A program made the position numbers and the translations under genes. This document shows, piece by piece, positions 35,018 to 44,276 of a DNA stretch of 64,000 nucleotides (its first letter is position 1; the number at the start of each line of letters is the position of its first letter). A model generated the notes under the pieces. It did no database searches. It saw nothing but the letters and a program-made list of their open reading frames with translations, and was not told the DNA's origin. Origin of the DNA: Agrobacterium tumefaciens (GTDB taxonomy: Bacteria; Pseudomonadota; Alphaproteobacteria; Rhizobiales; Rhizobiaceae); the NCBI RefSeq assembly GCF_000834635.1, contig NZ_JXQV01000021.1, forward strand, positions 1 to 64,000, given 5' to 3'.

Positions 35018-35950
35018 ATGATCAAGGATATCAAAGGGCTGCATCACATCACTTCCATGGCATCTGATACGCGGCAAAATAACAGGTTTTTCACCGATAC
35101 GCTCGGACTTCGCCGAGTGAAAAAGACAGTCAATTTCGACGATCCAAGTGTCTATCACCTCTACTATGGCGATGAAAACGGTACGCCTGGTACGGTCATG
35201 ACCTATTTTCCCTTTCCGAACATGATGCCCAAACGTCCGGGTGTCGGCGAAGTTGGTGAAACGCAATTCGCCGTTCCTAAAGGTGCTCTCGCCTTCTGGA
35301 AGGATCGCTTTGTTTCCCAGGGTGTCAGCGGGCTTTCTACCGACAGCGTGTTTGGAGCGAACCGCTTGCGGTTCAACGGTCCTGATGGTGACGGCTTCGC
35401 CTTGGTCGAAACGACAGATGACGACCGTACTGCCTGGGTCGGCGAGGGCGTGCCCGACGATGTTGCTATCAGAGGCTTTTCCGGAGCGCGCTTCAACCTC
35501 CACGAAACGGCAGCCACCCAAGAGCTTCTAGGCTTTATGGGGTATGAGCGGGCCGAGACTGAAGGCAATGTTACCCGGTTCATCATTCCCGGCGGTAATG
35601 GGGCGAATACGATCGATCTCGCCGGACTTGGGAAGACGCCATTTGCTCGGCAGGGTGCTGGCTCTGTCCATCACATCGCCTTTGCCGTTGATAACAGGGA
35701 AAAGCAGCTCCAGGTGCGCAAGGCGCTGATGGATACCGGTTATCAGGTGACCCCGGTCATCGACCGCGATTACTTCTGGGCAATCTATTTCCGAACTCCG
35801 GGCGGCATCCTCTTCGAGATCGCCACCAACGAACCGGGATTCAATCGGGATGAAGACACGGCTCACCTCGGTGAGGCACTGAAACTGCCCAGCCGCTATG
35901 AGGACTTCCGCCATGAGATCGAGGCTAATCTCGCGCCACTCGCGGCATAA
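35018..35950 (+). CDS. VOC-family ring-cleaving dioxygenase-like protein (MhqO type)
   Basis: A 310-residue protein with two vicinal-oxygen-chelate modules. Metal ligands appear to be the histidine of LHHITSMASD (residues 8-9), that of SVHHIAFAVD (about 215) and the glutamate of ILFEIATNEPGF (about 267). This is the MhqO-like family induced by quinones and similar electrophiles in other bacteria. Its LysR neighbour is a plausible controller. It is followed by the remnant of an alpha/beta hydrolase gene. Confidence 0.88.
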   Translation: MIKDIKGLHHITSMASDTRQNNRFFTDTLGLRRVKKTVNFDDPSVYHLYYGDENGTPGTVMTYFPFPNMMPKRPGVGEVGETQFAVPKGALAFWKDRFVSQGVSGLSTDSVFGANRLRFNGPDGDGFALVETTDDDRTAWVGEGVPDDVAIRGFSGARFNLHETAATQELLGFMGYERAETEGNVTRFIIPGGNGANTIDLAGLGKTPFARQGAGSVHHIAFAVDNREKQLQVRKALMDTGYQVTPVIDRDYFWAIYFRTPGGILFEIATNEPGFNRDEDTAHLGEALKLPSRYEDFRHEIEANLAPLAA

Positions 35951-36023
35951 ACAGCGCATCTGCCCAAGCTGTCAGGAGCTTGCTCCCAGGCTTAGGGGAC
36001 GAGACACACCGCATTCAAACGAT

Positions 36024-36410
36024 CAAGTGGACGCGCATGAAGCACCTCCAGGTTTGAGCGGTGTGACCGACATTGGAAACGGCAAGCTTATAATGAGTGT
36101 GGAAAGCTGGATCGGCAACGTCGCCCAAGATCTTCCTGAGAGCGAGGCAAGGCTCCTTGCCGCTGTGCAGACGCCGCTTGGAGTTTCAACGTTCAGTGAC
36201 ACAGTGAGCCAAGCGGCGTGGTTAGACAGACCCACCTACTACGTCGTTTCCAGTGAAGACCGTGCAGTAAACGTTGAGTTGCAACGTGCACTCGCCGTGA
36301 AAATGGAAGCAAAGACAATCGAGCTTGAGGCTAGCCACATGTCTTTGCTGTCAGCACCTGCGGATGTGGCCGAGGTCATTTACGACGCGGTGATTACCGC
36401 GTCCGTTTAG
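36024..36410 (+). pseudogene. C-terminal remnant of an alpha/beta hydrolase
   Basis: The frame encodes only the last part of an alpha/beta hydrolase: an APPGLSG-type cap region, the AQDLPESEARLLAAVQTP block, the strand before the catalytic acid (RPTYYVVSSEDRAVN) and the catalytic-histidine loop (ASHMSLLS). The N-terminal half with the nucleophile elbow G-x-S-x-G is absent, and no good start site precedes it, so the gene is truncated and not functional. The ancestor resembled small esterases often found near stress-response genes. Confidence 0.75.
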
Positions 36411-36545
36411 CGGCAATGTGCGCGTCAACGTTGCCTGATGGTTTTACCAGACAGAGATCACATCAGGACGGCCCCTCTGCACCGTCGCGCACGTTTAGTC
36501 GTATGCGGCGGTCGCGGTGGGGTAAAACTTCATTGTAGGAAAAAA

Positions 36546-37457
36546 TCAAATACTGCGTCGCCAAGTGCCGGGCGTTGTCCCGACAAGAGCCGAGAACACG
36601 CGTGTGAAGTGGCTCTGATCCGCAAATCCACAGGCCACGGCAATCTCTGCGAGAGGCGCACTGGACGTTTTTATCAGGTGCCGGGCGCGATCGACGCGTT
36701 GGTTCAGGAGCCATTGATAGGGCGTCACGCCTGTGGCTTCGCGGAAAGCACGGATGAAATAGCCGCGCGACAGGTTGCAGGCCTGCGCAACGTCAGCAAT
36801 CGAAACATCTCCTTCAAGATGCTCAAGCAGAATGGATTTTGCCAGTTGCTCTTGCGCGCGGGAAAGCACCGGCGTTCGCACAGGAGCGGGTACAGGCCGT
36901 CCGCCGTAACGCTGAACCAGATAGGTGCCGATCGCCGTCGTCATCTGATCAACGAAAAGAGCGTTGGCCTCTTCGGGTCGCTGGAGGGCAGGAACCAGCG
37001 CGCGCGCCAGATTTGTCAGAACGATATCCTTGCCAGCCGTCGCCGGTAGCAGCATATTCACCCCGCCCACGTCAGCATCATCAGCGATCTTTGCCAGTGA
37101 AGAAGGCGATATCTGAAACAGCATGAAATCGAACGGCGTGCAAAGATCAGCTTTGTAGTCATCCGCCAGGTTACGGATATAAAATGCGTTTTCGAAAAAG
37201 TCGTGGCTGGTCGCGTGGTGCTCTTGAAAAATACGCCGCTGATGACCTGCGCGTAACGACACGCCGACCAGAAACCCCTGATCGCTTCCAGATGTGCTGA
37301 CCTGATCGAGTTGGGAGGAGCGCGTTGCCTTGCGGAAAATATCCATGTCCGGCGATGACAGGTTTTGGTTCGTCGCCAATTGGGTCAACGTGCAGCCGAA
37401 TTTGTCCGCAGCTTTGACTGGGGTATAAAGGCTTGCATTTCCGGGGCCAGTCATCAT
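36546..37457 (-). CDS. AraC-family regulator
   Basis: A 303-residue regulator with a C-terminal AraC DNA-binding domain of two helix-turn-helix motifs (about residues 205-300: VSIADVAQACNLSRGYFIRA and APLAEIAVACGFADQSHFTR, with GVTPYQW and GTTPGTWRR). The N-terminal part is a sensor domain without a recognised pocket. I chose ATG at 37457 because GGGAG lies upstream; ATG at 37499 gives 317 residues but has no ribosome-binding site. It is divergent from a second AraC-family gene. Confidence 0.9.
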   Translation of the reverse strand: MMTGPGNASLYTPVKAADKFGCTLTQLATNQNLSSPDMDIFRKATRSSQLDQVSTSGSDQGFLVGVSLRAGHQRRIFQEHHATSHDFFENAFYIRNLADDYKADLCTPFDFMLFQISPSSLAKIADDADVGGVNMLLPATAGKDIVLTNLARALVPALQRPEEANALFVDQMTTAIGTYLVQRYGGRPVPAPVRTPVLSRAQEQLAKSILLEHLEGDVSIADVAQACNLSRGYFIRAFREATGVTPYQWLLNQRVDRARHLIKTSSAPLAEIAVACGFADQSHFTRVFSALVGTTPGTWRRSI

Positions 37458-37508
37458 GAAACCTAGCTCCCTTATCTGCGACGAACGCAGTTTACCCATA
37501 AATTATGC

Positions 37509-37537
37509 TGGTCGCTTGACGTAAAGTTTAGCGACCA
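37509..37537. promoter_or_regulatory. Inverted repeat between divergent AraC genes
   Basis: TGGTCGCT (37509-37516) and AGCGACCA (37530-37537) are perfect inverted repeats 13 bases apart, in the 196-base region between the two AraC-family genes. It may be an autoregulatory site. Confidence 0.5.
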
Positions 37538-37653
37538 ATCGATCTTGAAAAAGCGCTTTTGTACAATATAGCGTGAAAATTAGCGTGTAGGAAACTGCAA
37601 TATATGGCCCCCGATTACGGCTACAGCGCAATTCATGCCAGCACTATACAGAT

Positions 37654-38559
37654 GTGAGTAAATGGTTGAAAGTCAATGAAAAAATCGCGGCCAGCTTTGG
37701 TGTCGATGCAGCAAGGGCATTCGTAGTCAAGCCGCTGGGGGGAGCGCAACTCACCATCGTGCATATTGTGAGTTGCTACGAACACGGCAACAGCCGGGTT
37801 GTCCTCGCACCTGATGATGCGTTTATGGTTATGCTCTATCTTGGAGATGCCCGACATTGCGACATTGCGTCTGATGGTAGCTTGGGTGCGATCAAGACCT
37901 ATTCAAACGGCTCGATCTGTCTGGTGAGTTTGGCGAAGGGTGCGGCCATTTCCATAGACGGCACACTTGATGTGCTCGTTTTTCACATCCCTGCGTCGCA
38001 TCTTGCCGAGCTTGCAGAGGAAGCGGGTGAACCACGGATCGATGATTTTATGATCTGTCGGGGTCTGCACGATCAGGTCATCCGCAACATGGGTGCGGCG
38101 TTGATGCCATTGTTTGACATGCCGGATCAGGCACGAGACATGCTTGTTCCCCACATTGGCCTCGCATTTATGGCTCACCTTGCCCACAGATACGGACTGT
38201 CGCCTGCGCAAAACCTGTCTGCGTCCGGTCGGCTTACACCCCTGCAGGAAAAACGTATCAAGACCTATATCAACACCAACCTGTCCCGCGAGATCAGCCT
38301 CGCGGACATATCGATGGCAAGCGGCTTTTCGGTAGAGGATTTGGCATACGGTTTTGAACAAACGACTGGTTACCGTGTTAGCGAATGGTTGCTCGAAACC
38401 CGGATCGCAAGGGCCAAGTCCTATCTTGTCAAAACGGCAGAAACCATTGGCGCGGTGGCGCAGGTTTGCGGTTTTAAAGATCAGATTGCATTTGTTGAAA
38501 GCTTCACGCGGGTCACCGGTGTTGCGCCAAGCGAATGGCGCTTGCGTAACCGGCACTAG
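37654..38559 (+). CDS. AraC-family regulator
   Basis: A 301-residue regulator with an AraC-type domain at about 198-300 (ISLADISMASGFSVEDLAYG and IGAVAQVCGFKDQIAFVESF, GVAPSEWR at the end). The first helix-turn-helix is less typical than in its neighbour. GTG at 37654 is the only in-frame start near the beginning and no clear ribosome-binding site is seen, so the start is uncertain. It resembles its divergent neighbour in layout (similar MP/VP linker and about 100-residue domain), suggesting an old duplication. Confidence 0.85.
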   Translation: MSKWLKVNEKIAASFGVDAARAFVVKPLGGAQLTIVHIVSCYEHGNSRVVLAPDDAFMVMLYLGDARHCDIASDGSLGAIKTYSNGSICLVSLAKGAAISIDGTLDVLVFHIPASHLAELAEEAGEPRIDDFMICRGLHDQVIRNMGAALMPLFDMPDQARDMLVPHIGLAFMAHLAHRYGLSPAQNLSASGRLTPLQEKRIKTYINTNLSREISLADISMASGFSVEDLAYGFEQTTGYRVSEWLLETRIARAKSYLVKTAETIGAVAQVCGFKDQIAFVESFTRVTGVAPSEWRLRNRH

Positions 38560-38565
38560 CCGGCG

Positions 38566-38606
38566 TGATGCCGACAGCGGGTTGGCCATCGGCATCAGCA
38601 TTTTTT
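38566..38606 (+). terminator. Intrinsic terminator of the AraC gene
   Basis: TGATGCCGA (38566-38574) pairs perfectly with TCGGCATCA (38589-38597); GCATTTTTT follows. This is a typical rho-independent terminator. Confidence 0.8.
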
Positions 38607-38626
38607 AGTCGGTCAACGGGGGCGTC

Positions 38627-39607
38627 TCAGCCCTTGATGAAGGCCAGGAGATCAGCGTTCAGCACATCGGCATTCACGGTCAGCATGCCGTGGGAGAAGC
38701 CGGGGTAGGTCTTGATCGTGCCGTTCTTCAAAAGCTTGATGGCCTTGTGGGCCGCGTCGGCAATCGGAACGATCTGGTCGTCTTCGCCATGGAGAACCAG
38801 CGTTGGAACGCTGATGGCCTTCAGATCCTCGGTCTGGTCGGTTTCCGAAAACGCCTTGATGCCATCATAATGGGCTTTCGCGCTGCCCATCATGCCCTGA
38901 CGCCACCAATTCTGGATGACACCTTCGTGCACGGTCGCGCCATCCCGGTTGAAGCCATAGAACGGACCTGAGGGAACATCACGGAAGAACTGGGCGCGGT
39001 TGGCGGCAAGTGCCGAGCGGAAACCGTCAAAGACTTCCATGGGCAGACCTTCGGGGTTGCTTTCTGTCTTCAGCATCAGCGGTGGAACAGCAGAGACGAG
39101 AACAGCCTTGGCAACGCGGCCAGCGGGTTCGCCATGCTTGGCAACATAACGCGCAACTTCACCGCCACCTGTGGAATGGCCGATATGGACGGCATTTTTC
39201 AGGTCCAGATGTTCGGCCACCGCAAAGGCATCAGCGGCATAATGGTCCATATCATGCCCTTCGGATACCTGGGCTGAGCGTCCATGGCCACGGCGGTCAT
39301 GGGCAACCACCCGGTAACCCTTGGAAACGAAGAACAGCATCTGCGCATCCCAATCGTCTGACGACAGCGGCCAGCCATGGTGGAATACGATTGGCTGAGC
39401 GTCCTTCGGACCCCAATCCTTGTAGAAAATGTCGACGCCGTCTGTGGTTTTAACGAAGCTCATTGTATCGTCTCCTGTCGTTGGGTTTGGATGGTTGGTA
39501 GCCTGTGCGGCATGAACTGGGCGGGTTGGAAGCAGCATCCCTGCGGTCAACACAGCGCCCGCAAGAAGGGCATCACGGCGGCTGAGGGAAAGATTGTGGT
39601 TGGCCAT
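38627..39607 (-). CDS. Exported alpha/beta hydrolase (non-heme chloroperoxidase type)
   Basis: A 326-residue protein. The N-terminus (LSLSRRDALLAGAVLTAGML, cleavage around VHAAQA) is a twin-arginine-like signal peptide, so the enzyme is probably exported folded. The hydrolase part starts at the internal M49 and has the oxyanion HHGWPLSSDDW block, nucleophile S145 in GHSTGGGE, acid in HGEDDQIVP and histidine in GFSHGML. This matches non-heme haloperoxidases/perhydrolases, whose real activity is often esterase-like. It has an upstream region with ATTGCA repeats shared with two other units of this cluster. Confidence 0.87.
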   Translation of the reverse strand: MANHNLSLSRRDALLAGAVLTAGMLLPTRPVHAAQATNHPNPTTGDDTMSFVKTTDGVDIFYKDWGPKDAQPIVFHHGWPLSSDDWDAQMLFFVSKGYRVVAHDRRGHGRSAQVSEGHDMDHYAADAFAVAEHLDLKNAVHIGHSTGGGEVARYVAKHGEPAGRVAKAVLVSAVPPLMLKTESNPEGLPMEVFDGFRSALAANRAQFFRDVPSGPFYGFNRDGATVHEGVIQNWWRQGMMGSAKAHYDGIKAFSETDQTEDLKAISVPTLVLHGEDDQIVPIADAAHKAIKLLKNGTIKTYPGFSHGMLTVNADVLNADLLAFIKG

Positions 39608-39690
39608 GACGGCTCCTTGTTCGTTCGAGGTATTTTCGTGGTCATGCGTACGTCTGTGTGAAGAGAATGCACCGAGAGAAACCGGCCAAC

Positions 39691-39729
39691 AATTGCAACA
39701 AAAGTCTCGAATGAGTTTCGATTATTGCA
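39691..39729. promoter_or_regulatory. ATTGCA repeats upstream of the exported hydrolase gene
   Basis: AATTGCAACA (39691-39700) and ATTATTGCAATAATT (around 39721-39735) place two ATTGCA units 32 bases apart with a TCTCGAATGAGTTTCGA segment in between. Similar repeats occur at 41857-41886 and 45139-45167. Confidence 0.45.
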
Positions 39730-39738
39730 ATAATTCTT

Positions 39739-41340
39739 TTACCTCACCTTGCCGGGTTTGTTGATTGTCAGGAGGTGCCGAACCACGGGCTTGTTTGGAC
39801 CGGTATGGAAGGCGATGACCTTGCTCTGCATATCCGCATCCGCATTGGACACGCGCTTATGCTGGCGCAAATGTTCCGCCCAGGATTCCACCATGAACCA
39901 CTCGGTGATTTTCTGCGGATCGGAGGAGTCCTCGGTAACACCCCAACCATAGGCGCCATCGCGGCGTCGTTCGGACGACATATCATTGAGCGCGTGCAGG
40001 AACTTGGCGCGGTTGTGCTTCTCGACATGGTAGTCGATCAGGATCAATACAGGGCCACGATCATGCGCGACGGGCTCTGCGACCAGCGGCTCAGGCCAAT
40101 GGTTGGACGAGACCAGATCGGCATCGCCTGCTGGAAGCTTGACGCGGTGCATGATGAAGCCCGCGACCAGCAATCCTGCCGCTCCGATGAGCAGCGTTGC
40201 TGGTACGCCCACAGCTTCGCCCACCGCGCCCCAACCAAGGCTGCCCGCCGTCATCGCGCCATTGAACACCGTCAGATAAACTGCAAGCCCGCGTCCTCTG
40301 ACCCAATTGGGTAGAACAGCCTGCGCCGCGCCATTCAATGTCGTTAGTGCGGTTATCCACGATGCTCCAAGAAACAGCAGGATGATGATGGCCAGCCATT
40401 GTGGTGGGGCAAAGGAGAGTGCGCCCATAACCAGGGCTGTGACGATGGCAGAGCCCAGCAAAAGAGCATCCGAATCGAAACGCTCTCTCAATTTCGGCAT
40501 GACCAGCGCCCCACCGATGGCGCCCGCGCCGACCGAGCCGAGCAAAAGTCCATAGAAGCTGGCGTCACCGCCAAGAAGCTGGCGGGCGACGAGGGGCAGC
40601 AGCGCCCAGACGGCGCTGGCAAAGGCAAAGAAAATGGCCGCTCGCAACAGCACGACATGCAATGGCTTGCTGGCGCGGGTATATCTCAGCCCAGCACGAA
40701 ACGCGCCGAGGAAATTTTCGGACAAGGCGTCGTCGGCATTTTTGGCGCGAGGCCACCAGATGAGTGCCGCTATGACGAGAATGTAGCTGGCAACATCAGC
40801 CCCGTAGGTGACAGCCGCTCCGAAGGCCGCGAGCAAAAGCCCGCCTGCCGCAGGGCCAATCGAGCGGGCGATGTTTATACCCAGCGAGTTCAGCGCGACC
40901 GCGCCTTTCACATCTTCGCGCGGCACCAGTTCCGGCACGATGGCCTGCCATGTCGGCCCCATCAGAGCAGCTCCTATGCCGCCTAGAAATGTCAGGCCAA
41001 TCAAGGCGCTGACGGACAGCATGCCGAAATAGGACAGGGTCATCAGCGATATGCTGACGCTGGCCAGCAGAAGCTGAATGGCGATCAGAAACTTCCGACG
41101 GTCGAGAATGTCAGAGAGAACGCCCGCCGGGATCGCCAGAAGGAAGATCGGTAATGTACCTGCGGCTTGCACAAGGGCAACGGCTGCCGGTGCTGCGGAA
41201 AGATCGGTCATCAACCAGGAACTGGCGACATCGCGCATGAAGCTGCCGGTGTTGCCCAGAACCGTTGCCGCCCACAGGACCGCAAAGACTGGCTGGCGCA
41301 GCGGGGCAAAGCTTCCGCTTGTGGATGTGCGGGCGCTCAT
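39739..41340 (-). CDS. MFS exporter (EntS/MFS_3 type) with C-terminal monooxygenase-like domain
   Basis: A 533-residue protein. Residues 1-410 form a 12-helix MFS carrier of the enterobactin-exporter type (FAVLWAATVLGNTGSFMRDV, DILDRRKFL). Residues about 420-525 are a soluble ferredoxin-like domain (ILIDYHVEKHNRAKFLHALN, GAYGWGVTED, EWFMVESWAEHLRQHKRVS) of the antibiotic-biosynthesis-monooxygenase-like type, a fusion known for this MFS branch. ATG at 41340 shares its A with the DoxX stop codon, so the two are translationally coupled. Cargo unknown. Confidence 0.86.
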   Translation of the reverse strand: MSARTSTSGSFAPLRQPVFAVLWAATVLGNTGSFMRDVASSWLMTDLSAAPAAVALVQAAGTLPIFLLAIPAGVLSDILDRRKFLIAIQLLLASVSISLMTLSYFGMLSVSALIGLTFLGGIGAALMGPTWQAIVPELVPREDVKGAVALNSLGINIARSIGPAAGGLLLAAFGAAVTYGADVASYILVIAALIWWPRAKNADDALSENFLGAFRAGLRYTRASKPLHVVLLRAAIFFAFASAVWALLPLVARQLLGGDASFYGLLLGSVGAGAIGGALVMPKLRERFDSDALLLGSAIVTALVMGALSFAPPQWLAIIILLFLGASWITALTTLNGAAQAVLPNWVRGRGLAVYLTVFNGAMTAGSLGWGAVGEAVGVPATLLIGAAGLLVAGFIMHRVKLPAGDADLVSSNHWPEPLVAEPVAHDRGPVLILIDYHVEKHNRAKFLHALNDMSSERRRDGAYGWGVTEDSSDPQKITEWFMVESWAEHLRQHKRVSNADADMQSKVIAFHTGPNKPVVRHLLTINKPGKVR

Positions 41341-41780
41341 CACTTCGCTCCCTTGGTCAGATCAAAGGCTGCAACAAAGACGAATGCCCCGGCAAGGCCA
41401 AGATGTTCGAAGAAAGCGTTGGTCGCCATCATGCGGTCCATGCCGGGAGCCATTTCCCAGAACCGCAGAGCGATGAGCGTCGCCATCACAGTGAAGCCTG
41501 CCAAGGCGAGTGCACCCGCCCAGCGAAGAAACCCTGAAATCACCATGGCAGACGCCGTCAGCTCAAAAACAATGACGATGACCGCAAAGACGGCCGCTGG
41601 ATGCAGGCCGAAATGGTCCATCTCTCCCATGGCACCATTGAAATCGACAATCTTGGTCAAAGGTCCCTGGATATAGGCTGCGCATAGCGCAAGCAGTCCA
41701 ATGGTCCGGACCGCTGGGGTTGCAATAATGCCCGCCAGACCTGTTTTCAGTTTAGTGGTGGTCGATGAATGATAGGTCAT
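41340..41780 (-). CDS. DoxX-family membrane protein
   Basis: A 146-residue inner-membrane protein with four predicted helices, consistent with the DoxX/DoxD-like family (KIVDFNGAMGEMDHFGLHPA loop, LALAGFTVMATLIALRFW helix). Its exact role is unknown; some members support quinone or thiosulfate oxidation or redox stress tolerance. The start at 41780 has AGGAG; the longer frame to 41867 lacks this. It is coupled to the MFS gene. Confidence 0.83.
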   Translation of the reverse strand: MTYHSSTTTKLKTGLAGIIATPAVRTIGLLALCAAYIQGPLTKIVDFNGAMGEMDHFGLHPAAVFAVIVIVFELTASAMVISGFLRWAGALALAGFTVMATLIALRFWEMAPGMDRMMATNAFFEHLGLAGAFVFVAAFDLTKGAK

Positions 41781-41856
41781 GGCTGCTCCTGCAGGTTTGC
41801 CCATGTTGATGAGCTGTTGCGATGGAGTGATCTTGAGCCGAAACGTTGCTGCCAGC

Positions 41857-41886
41857 AATTGCATCAATAGTTTCGATTTAATTGCA
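41857..41886. promoter_or_regulatory. AATTGCA direct repeats upstream of the DoxX-MFS unit
   Basis: AATTGCA occurs at 41857-41863 and again at 41880-41886, 23 bases apart (about two helical turns) and 77-106 bases before the DoxX start. The same 23-base arrangement occurs at 45139-45167. Confidence 0.5.
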
Positions 41887-41945
41887 TTTTTTACAATAGT
41901 GAGATGCGGACGGGCTATGAGGCCCGTCCCTCAGAGTAGGAACAA

Positions 41946-43928
41946 TCACACCGCCCAGCACGAGCAACCCAGCGCCCCGAAGAAGCCCTTGAGGTCGGCG
42001 ATCGGCAGCTTCGACGTCCATGCGCCCGCATGATCGTGACCGTGAACGCCGCAATCGCTGGCACAGCCGCAGTTGGAAATCGCGGTGCGGCGCAAGGAAC
42101 GTGCACCTGCACCCTCAGGCTCGCCCCATGCAGCGTAACCGCCGAACTTTCGAACGGGAGACCAATCCGGCATGGCGGGCGGCACGTCGTTTTCATCCAG
42201 CGCCTTGAAGTCACCCGAACCATAGACGATCTTGCCACCGACCATGGTGAGATCCGAGGTCAGGAACGAGATTTCGTCTTCGGAGCAGGAGAAAAAGTCC
42301 TTGTCCGGCACAATGAGGTCCGCGAACTGGCCCTTTTCGATGCGACCCTTCTTGCCCTCCTCGTTGGAGAACCACGTGACCTTTTCCGTCCACATGCGCA
42401 GAGCGGTTTCACGGTCAAGGCAGTTGGCACGGGGATAAAGCTGCATGCCGCCAACGGTCTTGCCGGTCACCATCCATGATAGTGACACCCAAGGATTATA
42501 GGAGGCGACACGGGTTGCATCGGTACCGGCTGAAACATGGACGCCCTTCTCCAGCATCTTGGCGATGGGCGGAGTGGCTTCGGCTACACCGTGACCGTAG
42601 CGTTCCACGAAATATTCGCCCTGATAGGCCATGCGGTGCTGGGTGGCGATGCCACCACCAAGCGCCGCGATACGGTCTATGGAGCGATCCGAAATCGTCT
42701 CGGCATGGTCGAAGAACCAGTTGAGACCTTCGAGCGGAATGTCGTTGTTGACCTTTTCGAACACGTCGAGCGCACGGGTGATCGTCTCGTCATAGGTGGC
42801 GTGCAGACGCCATGGCCAGCGGTTCTCGGCCAGAACCCGCACCACTTCCTCCAGTTCACCTTCCATTTCCGGTGCCATTTCGGGCCTTGGTTGGCGGAAG
42901 TCCTCGAAATCGGCGGCGGAGAAGACGAGCATCTCGCCAGCGCCATTGTGCCGGAAGTAGTCATTGCCCTGCTTGTATTTGACCGACTGCGTCCATTTGA
43001 GAAAGTCTTCTTTCTCTTCCTTCGGCTTTTGCGTGAACAGATTGTAGGCGAGACGAACCGTCATCTGGTTTTCGTCAGAAAGTTTCTGGATGACTTCGTA
43101 ATCGTCCGGGTAATTCTGAAAACCGCCGCCGGCATCAATCACGCCGGTAACGCCCAACCGGTTCAGTTCCCGCATGAAATGACGGGTCGAATTGACCTGA
43201 TAATCCAGCGGCAGTTTCGGCCCCTTGGCAAGGGTGGAATAGAGAATGGCTGCATTCGGCTTGGCCAGCAGCAACCCGGTCGGATTGCCATTGAGATCGC
43301 GCGTAATCTTACCACCATGCGGCTCAGGTGTATCCTTGGTGTAGCCAACGGCACGAAGGGCCGCGCCATTCAGAAGTGCCCTGTCATAGAGGTGGAGCAG
43401 GAAGACGGGTGTATCGGGCGCGACAGCGTTGATTTCTTCGATTGTCGGCAGGCGTTTTTCTGCAAACTGGTGCTCGGTGAAGCCGCCAACGACACGCACC
43501 CACTGCGGAGCGGGGGTTATCGCCACCTGCCGTTTGAGCATATCCATGGCATCGGCGAGCGAGCGGACGCCGTCCCAGCGCAGTTCCATGTTGAAGTTCA
43601 ACCCACCGCGCACAACGTGGGTATGATTGTCGATCAGGCCGGGCAGAACGCGCTTACCCCTGAGATTGATGATCTTCGTGTCCGGTCCGGCCAGCGCCAT
43701 CACATCGGCCTCGCTGCCCACGTCAGTGAAAATGCCGTCCTTGATGGCGATGGCCCCTGCCTCGGGGTTGGCGCGGTCAAGCGTTGTGACGCGTCCGTTG
43801 TGCAGGATGATATCGGGATGCATCGTGTCTGCTCCGGTCTTGTTTGGATCTGCGGCTTTGGCCGTGGAGAAGAGATTGGACAGAGCGAGGCTTGACGCCC
43901 CGCCGAGGAACGTGCGGCGCGTCGCCAT
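41946..43928 (-). CDS. YtcJ-like amidohydrolase with twin-arginine signal and Cys/His-rich tail
   Basis: A 660-residue metal-dependent hydrolase (amidohydrolase family 3). The start ATRRTFLGGASSLALSNLF is a twin-arginine signal, so it is probably periplasmic. Metal motif DNHTHVVRGG follows near residue 100, with WFFDHAETIS, ATQHRMAYQ and SAGTDATRVASYNPW further on. The catalytic core ends near 610; a roughly 45-residue tail carries CGCASDCG, HGHDH and GCSC, which could bind an additional metal. The gene overlaps the stop of the XapX gene (TGATG), so they are coupled. Substrate unknown. Confidence 0.87.
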   Translation of the reverse strand: MATRRTFLGGASSLALSNLFSTAKAADPNKTGADTMHPDIILHNGRVTTLDRANPEAGAIAIKDGIFTDVGSEADVMALAGPDTKIINLRGKRVLPGLIDNHTHVVRGGLNFNMELRWDGVRSLADAMDMLKRQVAITPAPQWVRVVGGFTEHQFAEKRLPTIEEINAVAPDTPVFLLHLYDRALLNGAALRAVGYTKDTPEPHGGKITRDLNGNPTGLLLAKPNAAILYSTLAKGPKLPLDYQVNSTRHFMRELNRLGVTGVIDAGGGFQNYPDDYEVIQKLSDENQMTVRLAYNLFTQKPKEEKEDFLKWTQSVKYKQGNDYFRHNGAGEMLVFSAADFEDFRQPRPEMAPEMEGELEEVVRVLAENRWPWRLHATYDETITRALDVFEKVNNDIPLEGLNWFFDHAETISDRSIDRIAALGGGIATQHRMAYQGEYFVERYGHGVAEATPPIAKMLEKGVHVSAGTDATRVASYNPWVSLSWMVTGKTVGGMQLYPRANCLDRETALRMWTEKVTWFSNEEGKKGRIEKGQFADLIVPDKDFFSCSEDEISFLTSDLTMVGGKIVYGSGDFKALDENDVPPAMPDWSPVRKFGGYAAWGEPEGAGARSLRRTAISNCGCASDCGVHGHDHAGAWTSKLPIADLKGFFGALGCSCWAV

Positions 43929-44215
43929 CAGGCTTGCCCATCCGTCGCGTCATCTCGGGATACGACCGCAACTGGGCCTTGCCCGCCCTTCGGCATATGG
44001 CCAAACATATGTGGCTTGATATGGGTGAGCCACGAAACGGCAGCGGGCTCCTTTGCCCATATGGTCTTTGCCAGCGGCACGATCTGTTCGCCGACGAGAA
44101 TGCCAAGCAAGCCGACCAAAGCGATGACAGGTGGTGCCGGTGACCGCACATTGAGAAGCCCGTAAATCATCCCGACGAGAAGTCCGACGGCGAGCGAAAG
44201 GAGGTAGATTTTCAT
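43928..44215 (-). CDS. XapX-domain small membrane protein
   Basis: A 95-residue protein with two predicted membrane helices (residues 3-20 and 29-47), separated by LNVRSPAPPVIALVGLLGIL, the XapX/DUF1427 signature. A soluble tail of about 45 residues follows. AAGGA precedes the ATG at 44215. The longer frame to 44680 is antisense-like and overlaps the isochorismatase gene. Family function is unknown. Confidence 0.87.
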   Translation of the reverse strand: MKIYLLSLAVGLLVGMIYGLLNVRSPAPPVIALVGLLGILVGEQIVPLAKTIWAKEPAAVSWLTHIKPHMFGHMPKGGQGPVAVVSRDDATDGQA

Positions 44216-44276
44216 TGAAGCGATCCTTTTCCAAAATGATTGCCCCGCCCGGCAATTCAGGCGGGGCTGCTTCAGA

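Noticed and set aside
42537-43895. 452-residue plus-strand frame
   Set aside because: Antisense to the YtcJ-like gene, which has a signal peptide and metal motifs.
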